DNA from: Streptomyces mirabilis
GTDB lineage: Bacteria > Actinomycetota > Actinomycetes > Streptomycetales > Streptomycetaceae
Assembly (NCBI RefSeq): GCF_039503195.1
Contig: NZ_JBCJKP010000001.1
Span: 10,540,001 to 10,604,000, forward strand
Direction: 5' to 3'
DNA length: 64,000 nucleotides
The position numbers were made by a program, and so were the translations under genes. Below the pieces are notes generated by a model. That model had not been told where the DNA came from. It worked only from the letters and a program-made list of their open reading frames with translations, and searched no databases. Below are positions 45,607-53,978 of this stretch, piece after piece (the stretch's first letter is position 1; each line of letters opens with the position of its first letter).

Positions 45607-46699
45607 TCACTCCGACCTGGATTTGCGCACGGCGTGGCCTGCCGCGCGGGTCAGTTTCGGGCGGCTCAGGACGTCGGTGCTGTCGAGGAACTGGTCCACG
45701 GAGCCCACGGGCAGCAGATCGCGAAGCGTCGGGTCCGTGATGCGGGCCGTGAGGGCCTTGGAGAAGCGGTCGGCGCGCAGAACCTGGAAGGGGCGGGAGT
45801 GGTAGGGGCGAGTGACGGGGTCGACGCGGTCGGTCAGGCCCAGTTGGTTGTGCAGGCCCGCGACCGTCTCGTAGGCGTGCGCCAGATGCTGCTCGCGGTC
45901 GCGCCAGTCGGTTGTGGCGAGGGCGGCGGTGAGGTCGGGGGTGAGACGAGGGCCCATGGGGGTGCGAGCGAACGCGCTGCCGAGCCACTTGCTGTAGGGC
46001 GGATAGCGGCGGTCCATCAGGAGGCACAGGCGCATCAGGTCGCGCACGAGGCGGGCGGCGACCACGGCGGACCCGAGCGCGTCGCCGACCTCGCCGCAGC
46101 GGCCGACGAAGGCCTCCTCCTGGGATATGCGCTGCCACTGGCAGGACAGGACATGGAGCCACAGATCGTGCGGGTACCAGCGGAGGGCCGTTCGTAAGGG
46201 AGCGAGTTCACCGAGGCCGTCGTGGAAGACGGCTCCGCCGGTGACTTCGGCGAGGAGCTGGGTGGGGGTGGCGAGCCAGTCCCACGGGGTGATGCCGGAG
46301 GTCGGGTCGAAGCCGAGTGCGTCGGTGAACCATCCTGAGAGGTGGGTGACTTCGATGCGGTGGTGGACGGGGCCGTCGGTGGCCCGCATGACGCGGATGT
46401 CGCGGTCGCCGGTGGGGGCGAAGTCGGTGGGGTAGGTGCTCGGCGAGTACGTGTCTGATGCGTCCCGCGTGCCGGGAGACGTCCTGGCGGCGGAGGAAGA
46501 GTTGGAGACGGGGGCCCCATTCGTGGTCGGCGGAGCGTGGGGTGTCGAAGCCGAGCACCTCGGAGCCGCTGCCCAGGCGTGCTGCGGAGTGAGGGATTGC
46601 GGGGGAGGCCTCCTCCAACAGGGGGCGTACTGCTTCTGTGTAGAAGCGGCGGGAGAGTTCCAGGCCGGGAATAAAAGCCGGCATATTCGTGACGCTCAT
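45607..46699 (-). pseudogene. DUF4037 (nucleotidyltransferase-like) gene, frameshifted
   Basis: The N-terminal half from the ATG at 46699 (MSVTNMPAFIPGLELSRRFY; LGSGSEVLGFDTPRSADHEW with GPRLQLFL) and the C-terminal half (THLSGWFTDALGFDPTSGIT, PWDWLATPTQLLAEVTGG, VDQFLDSTDVLSRP) are in different frames. Dropping one C from the CCCC run at about 46,428-46,431 joins them into a full-length DUF4037 protein of about 363 residues. DUF4037 proteins resemble nucleotidyltransferases; their substrates are unknown. A single homopolymer change could also be a sequencing error, so the gene may be intact in the organism. Confidence 0.8.
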
Positions 46700-46829
46700 G
46701 CTGGCAAGCCGTGCCCATTTCATGGCGGGGCATGCGTGGTGCCTTCACGCCGTCTTCCACTCGTGAGGAAACCGTACGCTCGAGGAGCGGCGGGCCAACT
46801 TCTGCATGGCGGCGTCGAGTTCCTCGACG

Positions 46830-47354
46830 TCACTTCGGGCCGTGCTTCAGCGTCCCCCCGGCGGCAAGCTCCTTCGCGGTCTCCCTCAGCGATCGCGGAC
46901 CAGCGAGCAACCGGTGCGCGTGGCTTCCCACCCGAAGTCCGGGTGGTGGTCGAGCTCTTGCGTGAGGCTGCCGCTCGGTACCGTATCGGCAGGGAACCAA
47001 GCTGCAGGAGCGGCTGGTCGGCAGTCGGCGGGTCGGGTCAGCAACGGTCGGCCGCGCCACCTGTGTGAGCGATCGGACGGCCGCGTGTGCGGCCATGTGG
47101 GCGTCCCGCGCCTGGGCCTCGGGCCGGTCCAGCAGGTGGTGGTCCTCGCTCGCCCGCGCGGAACCGGCCCCCACGCTCGTGGTGATCGAGAGCCGTCGGT
47201 GCGCGTACCGGTCGAGCGCGTCGGGAAATTCGGGTTCGGGTGACGTGGCACCTGCGAGGGCGTCGCCGAGCACGGCCGCGTCCTGAATCGCCTGCGCCGC
47301 ACCCCGGGCCTGGAACGGCTCCATTGTGTGGGCGCCGTCGCCGAGCAGCCTCAT
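46830..47354 (-). pseudogene. C-terminal remnant of an FAD-dependent monooxygenase
   Basis: The frame opens MRLLGDGAHTMEPFQARGAA and QAIQDAAVLGDALAGAT, the GD-box and following helix of salicylate-hydroxylase-type flavoproteins, then YAHRRLSITTSVGAGSARAS. The N-terminal FAD-binding GxGxxG part is missing; unrelated DNA lies upstream of 47,354. The last 60 codons no longer resemble the family. Not functional. From 47,355 to 47,554 no gene is supported. Confidence 0.75.
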
Positions 47355-47554
47355 CCCACCATGGTGTTCAGGTCAACCGAGGGGGGCCGCACCGCAGGGG
47401 CCAAGGCATGGTGCGGATTCCGGCACCGATCTCGGCGAACCGCGGCGTCCGCTCGACGAGCGGGACTTCGCCACCCACGCATGCCTTATGGAGGGCTCCC
47501 AGGACCCTCACGGCTGCCGCCTATCCGACGGCAGCACATGAGCGTGCTGGCGGG

Positions 47555-48235
47555 TCACACCCAGGCGACGAGGTCGTACCGCTCGTCGTTCGCCGTCTCG
47601 TCCCACAGGAGTGTCGTCTGGTTTCGTGCAGCGACACATGGCACGGGAACAGTGCGACTGGTGCCGACGCCTCCAGGGATGACGGGCCCGGGCCGGACGT
47701 TCCAGTGGTCACCGCGCAATGTGAGGGAGACCGCGGACAGGGGTGGCACATCGAAATGCCAGAAGGCCGTTGGCGGTGCGGACAGAGCATGGACGAGCGC
47801 GGCCCGGATGATCGCCGGCTCGGTGATGGCCAGTGCGTCGCCCGTGCCAGGCGGCACTCTGCTCAGCCAGCTGGCGGTTCGGCGACAGAGCTGGCGTACC
47901 GACTCGCCTCCGTGTGGCGCGGCATCCGGGTCTGTAAGCCAGGCGCCGTACCCGTAGGGGTCGTACGCCGTGACTTCGCCGACTGTGCGCCCACGCCAGG
48001 TGCCGTAGTCGAAGTCGCGCAGTGCCGGTTCGAGCGTGGCGTTCAGGCCGAGAGCGTCGGCGATCTGCTCGCAGCGGGTCGACGGTGCCCGGATGGCCAG
48101 CGAGTACGGGGGGAGTGCGGCCCCGACGAGGCGTGCCTCGTGCAGGCCGTGCTCGCTGAGGAGACCGTCACCGAAGACTGCGTTCCTGCTGGTGTCCCCG
48201 GCTGTCGCGCACATGAATGTCAGGCGGACCGACAT
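47555..48235 (-). CDS. Histidine phosphatase (phosphoglycerate mutase fold) family protein lacking the RHG motif
   Basis: A 226-residue protein with the overall pattern of the family: GLLSEHGLHEARLVGAALPP, AIRAPSTRCEQIADALGL, LEPALRDFDYGTWRGRTVGE and HGGESVRQLCRRTASWL. The strand that normally carries the catalytic LxRHGxT reads RLTFMCATAGDTSRN, so the nucleophilic histidine is absent. Similar Streptomyces proteins sit beside cobalt-transport genes, but none is seen here. It is probably not a phosphatase and may bind a ligand. The ATG at 48235 gives the family start. Confidence 0.82.
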   Translation of the reverse strand: MSVRLTFMCATAGDTSRNAVFGDGLLSEHGLHEARLVGAALPPYSLAIRAPSTRCEQIADALGLNATLEPALRDFDYGTWRGRTVGEVTAYDPYGYGAWLTDPDAAPHGGESVRQLCRRTASWLSRVPPGTGDALAITEPAIIRAALVHALSAPPTAFWHFDVPPLSAVSLTLRGDHWNVRPGPVIPGGVGTSRTVPVPCVAARNQTTLLWDETANDERYDLVAWV

Positions 48236-48354
48236 CGGCTTACCTCTTTCCTGGCCCGGCGTGACGCCGGATGGTTCGAGACCTTCGGAAACCGTGGGCG
48301 CCGCGGAATCGGCGATGGAGTTCGTGTCCTGGAAGGGGCTTGGACCACAGTCGG

Positions 48355-49590
48355 CTAATTGAGCAGGCGGGCGGGTGCGGTGGCGGCGTGCAGCATGTAC
48401 TCCAGCGGTCCTCGCCGGAACGCCCGCGTCCAGGCGACGGCGAGCAGCATGCTGGCCGCGGCCAAGCAGGCCAGGGCCGGCAGGGCAGCGGAGGTCGGCA
48501 GGTCGTCGATGCCCAGGGTCTTGATGGCGATGATGTGGCCGACGTAGGCGGTCAGGGAGACCGAGCCGACCGCGATGACGGGCGCGGCAAGCCGCCGCAG
48601 GCGGGCCGACCGGTCCGTGGCGAAGAGACAGGCGGCGATGATCACGAGGCCGACGCCGGTGTTGCCCAGGATCGACCAGGTCGTCTGGCTGTGCGGTGCG
48701 GCCACCAGCAGCCAGTCCGGGGTACTGGTGGAGGGGTAGCCCACGGCGTCGGACCACCAGGCCGATGCGGCCGACCCGCCGTCCGCCGTAGCGCTCACGG
48801 CTGCCTGCGCGCCGGGGACCAGGTGCAGGGCCAGCCAGGAGCCGCCGTAGCCGAGCAGGGCCAGCGTGCCGCCGAGGAGGGCGACCTTGGAGCGTGTGCC
48901 CGGTCTGGTGAGGTCGAGCCGGCCCACTGCCATTCCGGCGATGACGAAGGGCAGCCAGGTCAGCACCGGGTACGCGCCGGTGATGAACAATTCAATGAAC
49001 CCGTCCGAATCGGTGATCCGGGCCAGCGGGTCGTGGGCGATGACGGCGTCGGCCCAGCTCCCACCCTCGACCGCGGCTCGAAGCGGATACAGGACCTGGG
49101 GCAGTACGAGCGCGGTCGCCGCGGCGATGACGGCCAGGGTGTCGGCCCGCAGCCGATACAGCGGAAGGGCGAGGAGGAAGACCGTTCCGTAAGCGGCGAG
49201 GATCACGTCGACCGAGGTGTCCAGGCAGGTCAGGGCGTACCCCAGGGCAACCAGGACGGCGGAGCGGATCAGTACCCTGCCCATGGCCTGCCGCCCGGCT
49301 CGCCCCGTCCGTGGCTGTGGCCGACCAGTGAGAAGGACCAGGGTGAACCCGGCAAGCAGGGCGAACAGAGCAGAGGACCGGCCGCGTGCTACCTCCATCA
49401 CCCAGCCCAGCGGGCCGCCCACCGACGGGTCGGGACCCACGTGGGCCGCGTACATGCCGAACACCGCCAGGCCACGGGCCAGGTCGAGTCCGATCAGCCG
49501 TCCTGTTGACGCCGTAAGGGAGGGGGCGGGACCCGCCCCCACAGCGGATGCCGCCCCGGACGGTGCGACCTCTGATACGGCGTGCAACAT
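48355..49590 (-). CDS. DUF418/heparan-alpha-glucosaminide N-acetyltransferase-like membrane protein
   Basis: A 411-residue polytopic membrane protein with about ten hydrophobic helices. LIGLDLARGLAVFGMYAAHV near residues 32-51 is the DUF1624/DUF418 signature, and the C-terminal DUF418 block (SVSLTAYVGHIIAIKTLGID) is present. Family members are thought to move acyl groups across the membrane onto sugars or other acceptors; the substrate here is unknown. It is divergent from the response regulator at 49749 across 158 bp. Confidence 0.88.
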   Translation of the reverse strand: MLHAVSEVAPSGAASAVGAGPAPSLTASTGRLIGLDLARGLAVFGMYAAHVGPDPSVGGPLGWVMEVARGRSSALFALLAGFTLVLLTGRPQPRTGRAGRQAMGRVLIRSAVLVALGYALTCLDTSVDVILAAYGTVFLLALPLYRLRADTLAVIAAATALVLPQVLYPLRAAVEGGSWADAVIAHDPLARITDSDGFIELFITGAYPVLTWLPFVIAGMAVGRLDLTRPGTRSKVALLGGTLALLGYGGSWLALHLVPGAQAAVSATADGGSAASAWWSDAVGYPSTSTPDWLLVAAPHSQTTWSILGNTGVGLVIIAACLFATDRSARLRRLAAPVIAVGSVSLTAYVGHIIAIKTLGIDDLPTSAALPALACLAAASMLLAVAWTRAFRRGPLEYMLHAATAPARLLN

Positions 49591-49646
49591 GTGATCCAGG
49601 GTCCTGGACGGTGTGCGTCACAACCATCCGGCAGGTGTCCGGAACC

Positions 49647-49685
49647 GCCCCCGCCGACTGGCCGAGGCAGCCCCCGCCGACTGGC
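49647..49685 (+). repeat. 16-bp direct repeat in a divergent promoter region
   Basis: GCCCCCGCCGACTGGC occurs at 49647-49662 and again at 49670-49685, a period of 23 bp, about two helical turns. It lies between the DUF418 gene and the response regulator gene, 64 bp upstream of the latter. Spacing and position fit tandem binding sites, perhaps for the regulator itself. Confidence 0.6.
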
Positions 49686-49748
49686 TGGATTCGATGCTGT
49701 GAACCAGCCGGGAGTGTCACGACATGGTACGAATCGGACAGTGGCCCC

Positions 49749-50432
49749 ATGGTGAGTGGAGCACCCGTGATCCGAGTATTGGTGGTCGACGACGAGGCCC
49801 TGATTCGCAAGGGTTTTCAGCACATCCTCGACGCGGCACAGGACATCGAGGTCGCTGCGGCGGTTCCCGGCAGCCAGGCGGTTCAGGTGGCGCAGGAGAT
49901 ATGTCCTGACGTCGTGCTTCTGGACATCCGGATGCCGGACGTCGACGGCCTCACCGTCCTGGCCGGCCTCCGTCGGCTTTCCCACCCTCCGGTGGTAGCC
50001 ATGCTCGCGACGATCGGCATGGACGAACACGTCGCAACGGCACTTCGCTCGGGCGCCGCGGGCTTCCTGCTCAAGGACACCGACCCCGAGCAGCTTCCCT
50101 TGCTGGTGCGGACCCTGGCCGCCGGCGGCACCGTACTGTCGTCCAAGGTCACCCGGACGGGCGTGGACGTCTGTCTGAACGCCGGCCCCCAGGAACCCGC
50201 TGCTCGCAGCCTCGTCCGACTCACCGACCGCGAGCGCGCCGTACTCGTCCTCATAGGCGAGGGGCTGTCCAACCGCGACATCGCCACACGGATGCATCTG
50301 AGCACGAGCACGGTCAAGGATGACGTGAGCGCCATCCTCACCGAACTCAAGGTGGACGGCCGCGGCCAGGCCTCCCGGATCGCCGAAGGGGCTTGCCTTC
50401 TCAAACCGCCGCGGGACCAGGAGGGGGGATGA
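49749..50432 (+). CDS. NarL/LuxR family response regulator
   Basis: A 227-residue regulator. The receiver domain shows D14-D15, the phospho-aspartate D59 in VVLLDIRMPDVDG and the lysine in FLLKDTDPEQ. The LuxR HTH is LTDRERAVLVLIGEGLSNRD plus IATRMHLSTSTVKDDVSAIL. The ATG at 49749 was used; a GTG at 49767 is an alternative nearer the receiver start. It overlaps the kinase start by an ATGA junction. This pair is arranged regulator first, opposite to the pair at 42.5 kb. Confidence 0.94.
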   Translation: MVSGAPVIRVLVVDDEALIRKGFQHILDAAQDIEVAAAVPGSQAVQVAQEICPDVVLLDIRMPDVDGLTVLAGLRRLSHPPVVAMLATIGMDEHVATALRSGAAGFLLKDTDPEQLPLLVRTLAAGGTVLSSKVTRTGVDVCLNAGPQEPAARSLVRLTDRERAVLVLIGEGLSNRDIATRMHLSTSTVKDDVSAILTELKVDGRGQASRIAEGACLLKPPRDQEGG

Positions 50433-51532
50433 CCCCTCGCCGCCCGCCCGCCCCGCTGTTGGACGCCGTCCTCGTCGGAGCCTCGCTGGTCGATGTCTGG
50501 GTCAAGGTCCACATCGACGAGCCGCTGCGCCTGGGGTGCGCCCTGGTTGCCGCCTTCTCCCTTCTCTTGCGCCGTCGCCGGCCGCTGCTCACCTTCCTGC
50601 TCACGCTGCCCGCCGTCCTGGTCTCCGACGCGGTCTTCGCCGCGCTGGCCGCGCTGTACACCCTGGCCTCATTCACCCGACACCGCACCCTGCTGGCCGT
50701 CTGCGTGACGATATTCACGATCTGCGACATGACCTCGTGGCCGTCACTGCACTTGAACCTCGCGGCCACCTCGACCCTCGTCACTCTGGGCTACACCGCG
50801 GCGACGGCGGCCGCTCCTGTCTTCCTGGGCCAACTCGTCCAGACCCGGCGCGATCTGTCGCAGCGGCTCGCCGAGATCTCCGAGGCGCGTGACCACAAGC
50901 GGCTGCTGACCGCCCAGGCCGTGCTGGCCAGGGAACGTGCGCAGCTCGCCCGGGAGATGCATGACGTGGTCTCCCACCAGGTCAGCCTGATCGCGGTGCG
51001 GGCCGGAGCCCTTCAGGTCGGCGCCCGGGACGCCGAAGTGAAGGAGGCCGCCGCCACGATCCGGCGGCTGAGCGTGCAGACCCTGGACGAACTGCGGCAC
51101 ATGGTCAGCGTCCTGCGGGCCTCCGGGGGCCGCCCCACGGAGCTGACACCGCAGCCGTCCCTGGCCGACCTTGAGCGGCTGGTCGACAACAGCGGCATCC
51201 AGGTCGAGCTGCAGACCGACGTGTCCGACGACCTTCCGCCCACCGTTCAGCGCGCCATCTACCGCACCGTCCAAGAAGCGTTGACCAACGTACGCAAGCA
51301 CGCCCCCGGGACCAGTGCGACGGTTCGCATCCGCAACGAGGGCGGCGCCATCCGTGCCACGGTCACCAACACCGCACCGTCCCGACCACCTCTCCCTCTG
51401 CCCAGTGCGCACCACGGTCTGGTCGGCCTGGGGCAGCGTGCCGCACTCCTTGGAGGCACCGTCACCTCCGGCCCAACGGCCGACGGGGGCTACGAACTGC
51501 GCCTCGAGCTTCCAGCCGAGGGCGAGTCGTGA
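50429..51532 (+). CDS. NarL-type sensor histidine kinase
   Basis: A 367-residue kinase with four predicted membrane helices in residues 10-135, a coiled linker, and the HisKA_3 motif REMHDVVSHQVSLIAVRAGA with phospho-histidine H178. The HATPase domain shows QEALTNVRKHAPGTSATVRI and HHGLVGLGQRAALLGG. It is coupled to the regulator at 49749 and is the usual actinobacterial type without a large extracellular sensor. The signal may be membrane stress; that is inference. Confidence 0.93.
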   Translation: MTPRRPPAPLLDAVLVGASLVDVWVKVHIDEPLRLGCALVAAFSLLLRRRRPLLTFLLTLPAVLVSDAVFAALAALYTLASFTRHRTLLAVCVTIFTICDMTSWPSLHLNLAATSTLVTLGYTAATAAAPVFLGQLVQTRRDLSQRLAEISEARDHKRLLTAQAVLARERAQLAREMHDVVSHQVSLIAVRAGALQVGARDAEVKEAAATIRRLSVQTLDELRHMVSVLRASGGRPTELTPQPSLADLERLVDNSGIQVELQTDVSDDLPPTVQRAIYRTVQEALTNVRKHAPGTSATVRIRNEGGAIRATVTNTAPSRPPLPLPSAHHGLVGLGQRAALLGGTVTSGPTADGGYELRLELPAEGES

Positions 51533-51596
51533 CGGACTACTGGCCGCCGCCACGACCGAAGTGGTGGAGCGGGCTCCGAGTGAGAAACCCTTCAGC

Positions 51597-51638
51597 TTGA
51601 TTCGTGCGAGGGACCCCTTGATTCGTGCGAGGGACCCC
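51597..51638 (+). repeat. Perfect 21-bp tandem duplication
   Basis: Positions 51597-51617 and 51618-51638 are identical (TTGATTCGTGCGAG followed by GGACCCC). It lies 65 bp after the kinase stop in DNA with no gene. It may be a slippage duplication or a residual site-specific target; no function is evident. Confidence 0.85.
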
Positions 51639-51829
51639 GGGCGTTTGCTCCTGGGAGGATTCGCATCCGGGAGGCCAGCGGTCCGCTGATCTCCTTCCCA
51701 ATGCGCTGGAGCGTGTGCGTGGCGGATGAGACCTCCGCCTTTGGTGCGGCTGTGCCTTTGCTGCGGTGTTCGCCGACTCGATGGGGCTGATCTGCCTCGA
51801 TCCGCAGTCAACCGGCTCGGACCCTGACC

Positions 51830-52240
51830 GCCTAGGCCGGTCGGCGGTATCCGATCAGAAATGCGGCGAGTCCGGTGAGTCCGCCGAAGCCGCCGAAGCC
51901 GAGGAAGCCTTCCGTTTTGCGTTCGTGGCGTCGTTGGAGGCCACCGGCAGCTCGTCGGCAAGGAGACGGTTCGTTCGATTACCCACCAGTGGCAGCCCAG
52001 GCGGCCGGACGGGTCGATCCCGCCGCGTGCGATCCCGGGGCGGATGCCTCGGATGCGAAGCCATCAGCGTGGGCGGCGGAGATGCCGAGCGGGATCCGCA
52101 GAGCGTTGCCGTCACAGGTCGGATGGATCCAAGATCCCTTCTTGCCGCGGTCGGTCCGTCGGATTCGGTCCGGTCAAAGTCCCCCTTCGGTCGCCCGGAT
52201 GCTCACCGAACCGCTCCCCCTGTTCATCACTTGTGCAGGG
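51830..52240 (-). pseudogene. IS5 family transposase relic
   Basis: On the minus strand, WWVIERTVSLPTSCRW and, after a frame change, HERKTEGFLGFGGFGGLTGL and FLIGYRRP reproduce the end of an IS5-type transposase (normally a WVVERT helix followed by RRYERK and a final ICYRRL-like tail). The more upstream part to about 52,240 is too degraded to read. No terminal repeats could be fixed. Confidence 0.6.
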
Positions 52241-52255
52241 TCGGCGAGCCTGCGG

Positions 52256-53476
52256 TCAGAACCAGTGGAGGCAGTGCGGGGAGCGGTCGGCTCGGAAGAG
52301 GGCGTCAGCGAGGGTGGCCACGCCCGGGCGGTGGGCCCGGATGTGTCCGGCGCGCACGAGCGTGCTCGGGGCGGTGCCGCCGAGGTAGATCGAGCCCAGG
52401 TCGCTCACGTCCAGGGACAGGTCGGGTTCCCGGTCCGTCGGGACGCAGTCGGCCTTGCTGTCCCGGACGGTCAGCAGGTAGCGGCTGTGCTCGCCGAGGA
52501 ACGGGTCGTCGACGTCGAGGACGAGCTCGCCGTCCATGAACCAGCCGCGCGCGGTCAGTGCGCGCGGGATGTCCAGCAACCGTACCCAGAGCCAGTCGGT
52601 GTCATGACTCACCTGGCCGGCGCGGAAGTCCGCGAGCTGCCAGCGCAGCGGGTGTTCGGGCGGGAAGTGCTTGAACACGACCTGAGTGACCAGGTCGTGT
52701 CCGAGCACGAACCGGGCCAGGGCTGTGAAGACGGCGTCGTCGGCGGCGATGGTCTCGTCCACCGTCAAGGTGCTGGGATCGCCGATCGAGTAGCTGGCGT
52801 ACCCGTCCGGGACGCCGTCGGCGTCCCGGTGGACGGCGACGTAGCGTGGCGCCGAAGCGACCGGGGGCTGCCCCGCGCCCAAGGCCCACCAGCGATGCGG
52901 CCGGGACAGCGCGCCGGGCTGTGCGCGGCGGTAGCGGTCGTAGACCTCTTCCAGGATCTTGCCGCACTCGGCGCGTCGCAGTACCTCGACCGAGCCGGTC
53001 TCTGGGGCCTCGGCCGTTCCGCGCGCCCGGGGGAGGGCGAGGGCTGCCTGGTGGCGCGGCACCGTCAGTCGCTGTGTGTAGGTCGCGGGTCCGTAGCCGA
53101 ACCTGCGGTAGATCAGGGCCTCGGAGGCCAGCAGTACGGAGAGGAACTCCCCGCGCGCTCGCAGCTCGGTGAGCTGATGCCGCATCATCGCGCTGAGCAC
53201 ACCCTGGCGTCGGTGTGAGGGCAGGACGCCGACGGCGGTCACCCCGGCGGTCGGGACGAGGATCTCACCGGGCAGGGTGAGCTCGAAGGAGTACGCACCG
53301 GCGGTGCCGACGGGCCGCCCGTCCGCCGTCAGGGCGAGCAGGTTGCGGTCCATTTCGAGCGCCGACCACCAGACCCCGCCGCCCTCGGTCGGGGTTTCCG
53401 GGAAGCGTCCGAACGCGGCATGGAGTGTGTCGACGAAGACGTCGAGGTCCTGGTCGGTCGTGGGACGAATCTCCAT
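52256..53476 (-). CDS. Eis-like GNAT N-acetyltransferase
   Basis: A 406-residue protein with the three-part Eis architecture: an N-terminal GNAT domain with the acetyl-CoA loop VTAVGVLPSHRRQGVLSAMM (near 80-100), a second GNAT-like half (HRWWALGAGQPP; IGDPSTLTVDETIAADDAVF) and a sterol-carrier-like C-terminus (GELVLDVDDPFLGEHSRYLL). Eis proteins form hexamers and acetylate lysine side chains or amines, including aminoglycosides. The C-terminal carboxylate expected in catalysis is HWF, as usual. The ATG at 53476 gives MEIRPTTDQDLD. The native substrate is unknown. Confidence 0.92.
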   Translation of the reverse strand: MEIRPTTDQDLDVFVDTLHAAFGRFPETPTEGGGVWWSALEMDRNLLALTADGRPVGTAGAYSFELTLPGEILVPTAGVTAVGVLPSHRRQGVLSAMMRHQLTELRARGEFLSVLLASEALIYRRFGYGPATYTQRLTVPRHQAALALPRARGTAEAPETGSVEVLRRAECGKILEEVYDRYRRAQPGALSRPHRWWALGAGQPPVASAPRYVAVHRDADGVPDGYASYSIGDPSTLTVDETIAADDAVFTALARFVLGHDLVTQVVFKHFPPEHPLRWQLADFRAGQVSHDTDWLWVRLLDIPRALTARGWFMDGELVLDVDDPFLGEHSRYLLTVRDSKADCVPTDREPDLSLDVSDLGSIYLGGTAPSTLVRAGHIRAHRPGVATLADALFRADRSPHCLHWF

Positions 53477-53539
53477 TGCTGCCGCTGCCTCCCTGGGGTA
53501 CCGGCACCACGACTCGTGGTGTCCCGCCACAGTGCAGCG

Positions 53540-53559
53540 TTGACCCGTGGCCAGGTCAA
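53540..53559. promoter_or_regulatory. Inverted repeat upstream of the Eis-like gene
   Basis: TTGACC and GGTCAA arms are separated by 8 bases, 64 bp upstream of the acetyltransferase start. The arms also resemble a -35 hexamer in each direction. It is a candidate operator or promoter element; no regulator gene is adjacent. The following stretch 53,560-53,978 holds no gene that can be supported. Confidence 0.4.
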
Positions 53560-53978
53560 GCGGATTACGGCCGATCGCGGCAAAGCCCGGTCCCAGCCCG
53601 GCCGCGGGGGTGAGTCGCGGTGGTCGGGCTCGGCGAGGTCCAGTCAGTGAGCCTGGATATCGACGTCACCCTCTACGTCGCGCGTACCGGCCTTTCCCGG
53701 CGATACCTGCCACATGACTTTGCACCGTGCGGGAGCGGAAGGCCGAAGGCCGCGACGGCGAGCAGAGAGCCTGCGTGCTGGACGCGCCGAGCGAGACGAC
53801 CTCCGCGAACGTGCCCGCGCGGAGCCATCGACCAAGGCGCCCGCCTTGGTCTCGACGTGGAAGTCGTCCAACGCGACCTTGGCACCGAAGGATTCAAAGT
53901 CATTCCCTCATAAGTCGACGGCTCACCCGCGAATTCACCTCGAACTGGCGCGACACCTGAACCTCGAACCAGACAACC

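Noticed and set aside
53560..53978. Short frames between the Eis-like gene and the afsA-type gene
   Set aside because: None has a domain, conserved start signal or convincing codon pattern on either strand.
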